Assembly: GCA_037045225.1 (NCBI GenBank)
Contig: JBAOHZ010000009.1
Coordinates: 868,001 to 932,000, forward strand
Reading direction: 5' to 3'
Source of the DNA: Nitrospira sp.
GTDB lineage: Bacteria; Nitrospirota; Nitrospiria; Nitrospirales; Nitrospiraceae
Length of the DNA stretch: 64,000 nt
The notes beneath the pieces were generated by a model. The model was not told the DNA's origin and searched no databases. It saw only the letters and a program-made list of their open reading frames with translations. The first letter of the stretch is position 1. Each line of letters starts with the position of its first letter. Of the stretch, positions 60,511 through 64,000 are shown in pieces. A program made the position numbers and the translations under genes.

Positions 60511-62325
60511 ATGATCTTGAAACGCTGGCTGGTCGGCCTGCCACTCAAGACGAAGGAAGCCGCTCACGAACGCCTTTCTAAGCGACTCGCCCTAGCCGTC
60601 TTTTCCTCCGATGCCTTATCCTCGGTGGCCTACGCCACGGAGGAAATTCTGCTCGTCCTGACCCTGGCCGGCACAGCCATGGTCGGCTACTCCATCCCGC
60701 TCAGCCTCTCGATCATCGGCCTGCTGATTATCCTGACGATGTCCTATCGGCAGATTATTTTTGAATATCCTGAGGGTGGCGGCGCATACATTGTCGGCAA
60801 ATCGAACCTCGGCGAATGGCCGGGACTGGTCGCGGCTGCAGCCTTAATGATCGACTATGTGCTGACCGTCGCCGTCAGCGTCGCGGCCGGAATGGCCGCG
60901 CTCACCTCAGCCGTCCCGAGCCTCCTGCCCCATCGCGAAGCCCTCTGCGTCGCCGCAATCCTCCTGGTCACCGTCGTCAACTTGCGCGGTGTCCGCGAGT
61001 CGGGGCAATTCTTCGCCGTGCCGACCTATATTTTTATCGCAACCATCGCGGCCATGCTGGGCGTCGGCGTCGTCCAGATTCTGTTCGGCCATGCGGTACA
61101 CATCGAGCCGCCCCCCAGCATCACGTCCACGGAACCGTTGACGCTGTTTCTCCTACTTCGCGCCTTTTCTTCCGGCTGTACCGCGCTCACTGGAGTCGAA
61201 GTCATTTCGAACGGTGTCTCGGCATTTAAGAAGCCTGAACCGAAAAACGCTGCATTTACCATGATCGGCATGGCCGCGATTCTCGGCACCATGTTCATCG
61301 GTATCAGCGCCATGGCCTACTACTTCGGGATCGTGCCCAAAGGGGATGAGACCGTCGTCTCTCAAATCGCGCGCGCCACCTTCGGAACGGGCCCGCTCTA
61401 CTTCCTTGTGCAAGCATCGACCATGGTCATTTTAATTCTGGCCGCCAACAGCAGCTTCAACGGATTCCCGCGCCTGGCATCGATTCTGGCCCGTGACAGC
61501 TATATGCCGCACCAAATGTCCATGATGGGCGACCGGCTCGTCTTCTCAAACGGCGTCATCATTCTAGGCGTGTTCTCTTGCCTACTGATCGTGTTATTCA
61601 ACGGCGACACGCATGCGCTGATTCCGCTCTATGCCGTCGGCGTGTTCCTCTCTTTTACGATCTCCCAGGCCGGAATGGTAAAACGTTGGCTCGTCAAGAA
61701 AGGGCCACATTGGGAAAAGAAACTGCTGGTCAACGGCATCGGCGCAGTCACCACCGCCATCGCCACATTGATTATTGCCAGCACGAAATTCGCCCATGGC
61801 GCGTGGATCGTGATCGTCCTCATCCCGCTCCTCATTACATTTTTTCGCGCGATTCGCTCTCACTATAAAGCCGTCTCGGAACAGGTCGCACTGTCCCGTG
61901 GACATCGCCCCCCTATGCCCCGGCGCAACATCGTGGTACTGCCGATCGGCGGGGTGAATCGGGCCGTCATTCGCGCCGTAGACTACGCACGAAGCCGATC
62001 CGGAGATATCCGTGCGGTTCTCGTCGATGTCGATCCGGAGGAGACCGCCCGGGTGGAGATTCAGTGGGCTCAGTGGGGTTGCGGCGTCCCTCTCACGGTA
62101 CTCCCTTCTCCTTACAGATCGGTCTTAAGCTCTTTACTCGATTATCTTGAACAGGTCTTACAGAAGGATCAGGAATGTTGGGTGACAGTGGTGATACCGG
62201 AAATTCTCCCCGCCCGTTGGTGGCAAAATATTCTCCATAATCAACGAGCCTTCATGCTGAAAGGCGCCCTCCTGTTTAAGGACCGCGTCATCCTAACCGA
62301 CGTGCCCTACCACCTCACGAGGTGA
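60511..62325 (+). CDS. KimA-like potassium transporter (APC superfamily)
   Basis: 604 residues with 12 membrane helices in the N-terminal 450 and a cytoplasmic C-terminal domain. The opening (LVGLPLKTKEAAHERLSKRLALAVFSSDALSSVAYATEEI) and the segments FEYPEGGGAYIVGKSNLGE and ALMIDYVLTVAVSVAAGMAA match B. subtilis KimA (YdaO), a proton-coupled high-affinity potassium importer regulated by c-di-AMP. Annotation as amino acid permease is common but less specific. Its C-terminal domain (NIVVLPIGGVNRAVIRAVDYARS) resembles a USP-like regulatory fold. The next gene overlaps in a different frame. Confidence 0.82.
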   Translation: MILKRWLVGLPLKTKEAAHERLSKRLALAVFSSDALSSVAYATEEILLVLTLAGTAMVGYSIPLSLSIIGLLIILTMSYRQIIFEYPEGGGAYIVGKSNLGEWPGLVAAAALMIDYVLTVAVSVAAGMAALTSAVPSLLPHREALCVAAILLVTVVNLRGVRESGQFFAVPTYIFIATIAAMLGVGVVQILFGHAVHIEPPPSITSTEPLTLFLLLRAFSSGCTALTGVEVISNGVSAFKKPEPKNAAFTMIGMAAILGTMFIGISAMAYYFGIVPKGDETVVSQIARATFGTGPLYFLVQASTMVILILAANSSFNGFPRLASILARDSYMPHQMSMMGDRLVFSNGVIILGVFSCLLIVLFNGDTHALIPLYAVGVFLSFTISQAGMVKRWLVKKGPHWEKKLLVNGIGAVTTAIATLIIASTKFAHGAWIVIVLIPLLITFFRAIRSHYKAVSEQVALSRGHRPPMPRRNIVVLPIGGVNRAVIRAVDYARSRSGDIRAVLVDVDPEETARVEIQWAQWGCGVPLTVLPSPYRSVLSSLLDYLEQVLQKDQECWVTVVIPEILPARWWQNILHNQRAFMLKGALLFKDRVILTDVPYHLTR

Positions 62326-62354
62326 GCATGCGACCGACACCATCCCGAGGCTCA

Positions 62355-63449
62355 ATGAACAGGAGGACGGCCGGAGCGTGCCTCAGTGCGCTCACACTAT
62401 TGCTGTGTGTACCTGTGGGGCCGGCATCGGCGTTTAAGATCGTCGCTCCGACCGACGGTGCGGTCTTGACTTCCGGACAGGCGGTTCCTGTTGAGATTGA
62501 AGCAGGGAGAGAAGCAGGTCTCGTCGAGGTACGCTACTACTGGTACCCGGAACAGACCGAGGCCCTCGTCGAGCAAGGAGAAGAACGAACGGGAAAACCC
62601 TCCCAAGGCAGCATGGCCTCGGAGAAATATTGGCAGAAAGACAGCATCACTGGAGCACCGGTCGTAGCCCTGCCCGCGCTGACCTCCACCGTCGACCGCG
62701 TACCACCCTATGGCGGCGCGTTGCCTGTCCCGTCAGACGCCATCGGCCGCATGCGACTGCTGGCCATCGCTGATATTTCACAAGGCCGCCTGGGCCGCAA
62801 AACCGTATTTGATGAAGTCTTCGTCACCGTCCGACCTGCTGCAGATCTGCTATCGATCGACTTCGAGACAGAGAAACCGCTGCAGCTTGGTCGTACCGGA
62901 CAATCCTCTGCCTACGGTCACGTCGATTCGCTCGGCAAGATCTTCGAACTCCCCGTCGTGGGGGAATTCGCCGACGGAGTGATACGCCCCTTGTCGTCGC
63001 CCAGTACCGGCACGAAATACACCTCCGGCGATGACCATATCCTCAAAGTCTTGCCGGACGGCCTGCTGCAGATTGTCGGCAACGGCAAGACCTCACTCAC
63101 GGTGACCAATCGTGACAAACAAGCGACGCTGGACATACGAGTAGAGGTCAATCCCGAGACGAACGAACCGCCGATTGCCGACGCCGGTGCCGCCAAAACG
63201 GTCAAGGCTGGCGCGAAGGTACGCCTGAGTGGATTGCAGAGTCGCGACCCGGAGGGTGAAGCCCTATTTTATGCCTGGAGTCAGATACGCGGCAGCAAAG
63301 TCGCGATGCTCGACGTGAACATGCCGGAGCCCTCGTTTACCGCGCCCTATGTATCAGAAACACGCACTTTTCGCTTTAAGCTACGCGTGACGGACAAGAA
63401 GGGTGCGGACAGTGTGCCGGCATTCGTCGACGTCACCGTCGAGCCTTGA
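62355..63449 (+). CDS. Secreted protein with PKD-type C-terminal domain
   Basis: About 364 residues. A signal peptide (ACLSALTLLLCVPVGPASA) is followed by a beta domain of unknown family. A PKD/K319L-like beta-sandwich sits at the C-terminus (PPIADAGAAKTVKAGAKVRLSGLQSRDPEGEALFYAWSQ, TFRFKLRVTDKKG). ATG 62355 with GAGG upstream gives the best signal peptide; a GTG at 62322 that overlaps the transporter stop is the alternative. Probably a binding or adhesion protein at the cell surface. Confidence 0.78.
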   Translation: MNRRTAGACLSALTLLLCVPVGPASAFKIVAPTDGAVLTSGQAVPVEIEAGREAGLVEVRYYWYPEQTEALVEQGEERTGKPSQGSMASEKYWQKDSITGAPVVALPALTSTVDRVPPYGGALPVPSDAIGRMRLLAIADISQGRLGRKTVFDEVFVTVRPAADLLSIDFETEKPLQLGRTGQSSAYGHVDSLGKIFELPVVGEFADGVIRPLSSPSTGTKYTSGDDHILKVLPDGLLQIVGNGKTSLTVTNRDKQATLDIRVEVNPETNEPPIADAGAAKTVKAGAKVRLSGLQSRDPEGEALFYAWSQIRGSKVAMLDVNMPEPSFTAPYVSETRTFRFKLRVTDKKGADSVPAFVDVTVEP

Positions 63450-63837
63450 CGGCGGCTGAAAAAGGCCCCGGGGGCGTTCTCCGTCGTGCCCTTCCTTACG
63501 ACGTACCATCAAGGCACGCCTCAGCCACCGCACTCCTTCAACGCCCCTTCGTTGCGAAGATAACGAGCGCTGCGAGACAGATTCGCGCTCTTGGTAGAGT
63601 CTGCAGGAGACATGCGGCGAACAGATTCAGTCAAAAACTCCGCCTACCCTATCTTCTTGGATATTCATCGTATCTTGCTGGATACGACGACTGGAAATAT
63701 GACGGGACAATCTGCGCGAGTCACGTCCATCATGCGGCGGCGGAAATCCACATCGCACTGCCGCATGCAGAGAACTGATTCTCCACACGAGATGTCATGC
63801 CGTGAGCAGTAACGTTTGGCAGGCAACATGACCGTGC
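63450..63837. other. Intergenic region with possible repeat, no convincing gene
   Basis: About 390 bases. The first hundred resemble weakly the repeat-like stretch in the secD-secF gap (GCGTTCT, then ACGTACC, then GGCACGCC). A plus-strand frame from ATG 63612, preceded by AGGAG, gives a basic 66-residue protein with no recognisable features; I do not call it. It may be an untranslated or repeat region. Confidence 0.35.
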
Positions 63838-63984
63838 TTAGACCAGACTAAACAACTCTCGGGCACGGGCCAACTCGGCCCGATGGCGGCGTAAGGCAGG
63901 GCCGAACGACGACCGGCTCACATCCTTCTCATGGGTCAGCATCTGTTGTTCGATCTGCGCGAGGATATCTCCCAATTGTGCCAC
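63838..63984 (-). CDS. Short hypothetical helical protein at the window edge
   Basis: From GTG 63984, 48 residues: LGDILAQIEQQMLTHEKD, then PALRRHRAELARARELFSLV, which looks alpha-helical and amphipathic. GGAGG lies 10 bases upstream. The open frame could extend further upstream beyond the right edge, so this may be the C-terminus of a longer gene. No family recognised. Confidence 0.4.
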   Translation of the reverse strand: MAQLGDILAQIEQQMLTHEKDVSRSSFGPALRRHRAELARARELFSLV

Positions 63985-64000
63985 CGCTCGCTTTCCTCCG

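Noticed and set aside
1..64000. CRISPR arrays, tRNA or rRNA genes, transposases or phage genes
   Set aside because: No array of regularly spaced repeats, no tRNA-like or rRNA sequence and no transposase or integrase motif was noticed in either strand by reading.

Overview
The window most likely comes from a Nitrospira (phylum Nitrospirota) chromosome. The diagnostic signs are two ethylbenzene-dehydrogenase/nitrite-oxidoreductase gamma-like (NxrC-like) proteins next to a TorD-type chaperone, a NapF/G-like ferredoxin and TatA; two paralogous copies of the cytochrome bd-like putative oxidase known from Nitrospira; a gram-negative Pup ending in Gly-Gly-Glu; and very many c-type cytochromes and periplasmic copper proteins. 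The catalytic subunits nxrA and nxrB are not in the window, so a canonical nitrite oxidizer cannot be told from a complete ammonia oxidizer. I see no rRNA, tRNA, CRISPR array, insertion sequence or phage module.

Layout: (1) 1-7120, core genes: a (p)ppGpp synthetase/hydrolase cut by the left edge, recJ, a solitary pup with its own promoter, palindrome and terminator, a membrane pyrophosphatase, and a small unknown gene. (2) 7205-20919, all minus strand: two pentaheme cytochromes, a PDZ-like protein, two NxrC-like subunits, an NHL propeller, TatA, a TPR protein, a polytopic membrane protein, a B12-binding radical SAM enzyme, TorD, a four-cluster ferredoxin and an HExxH protein. This reads as an accessory, export and maturation region for a periplasmic molybdoenzyme. 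(3) 21116-26848: a seven-bladed WD40 protein and a Cache/HAMP/PAS histidine kinase with an unusual NtrC-like regulator. (4) 26925-34746: secF, secD, yajC, tgt, argS, a family 9 glycosyltransferase and mobA. (5) 34838-41434: an operon of a cytochrome c/NxrC-like fusion, two membrane cytochromes c, a bd-like oxidase subunit and two very small membrane proteins. (6) 41534-49885: a 34-residue membrane protein on the plus strand, then a second bd-like locus with two sulfatase-modifying-factor-like proteins, a DUF3047 protein, a DUF420 protein, a protein with two PCP_red-like repeats and an O-methyltransferase. (7) 50179-60148: three related secreted copper-site proteins, a HEAT-repeat protein, a LolA-like protein and a 1621-residue multicopper oxidase. 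(8) 60511-63984: a KimA-like potassium transporter, a PKD-type secreted protein and a short gene at the right edge.

How it fits together: MobA supplies molybdenum cofactor, and TorD, ferredoxin and TatA serve assembly and export of a DMSO-reductase-family enzyme. NxrC-like subunits and c-type cytochromes would carry electrons to the bd-like membrane complexes. The most distinctive unit is the operon at 34838-41434. It combines a heme-b gamma-type domain, four c-type heme sites, a bd-like membrane core and two microproteins, which looks like one membrane respiratory complex. The main claims beyond standard annotation are that complex and its microproteins, a regulator with a broken sigma-54 contact loop plus a cysteine cluster, a giant multicopper oxidase with satellite copper proteins, and an autonomous pup gene.
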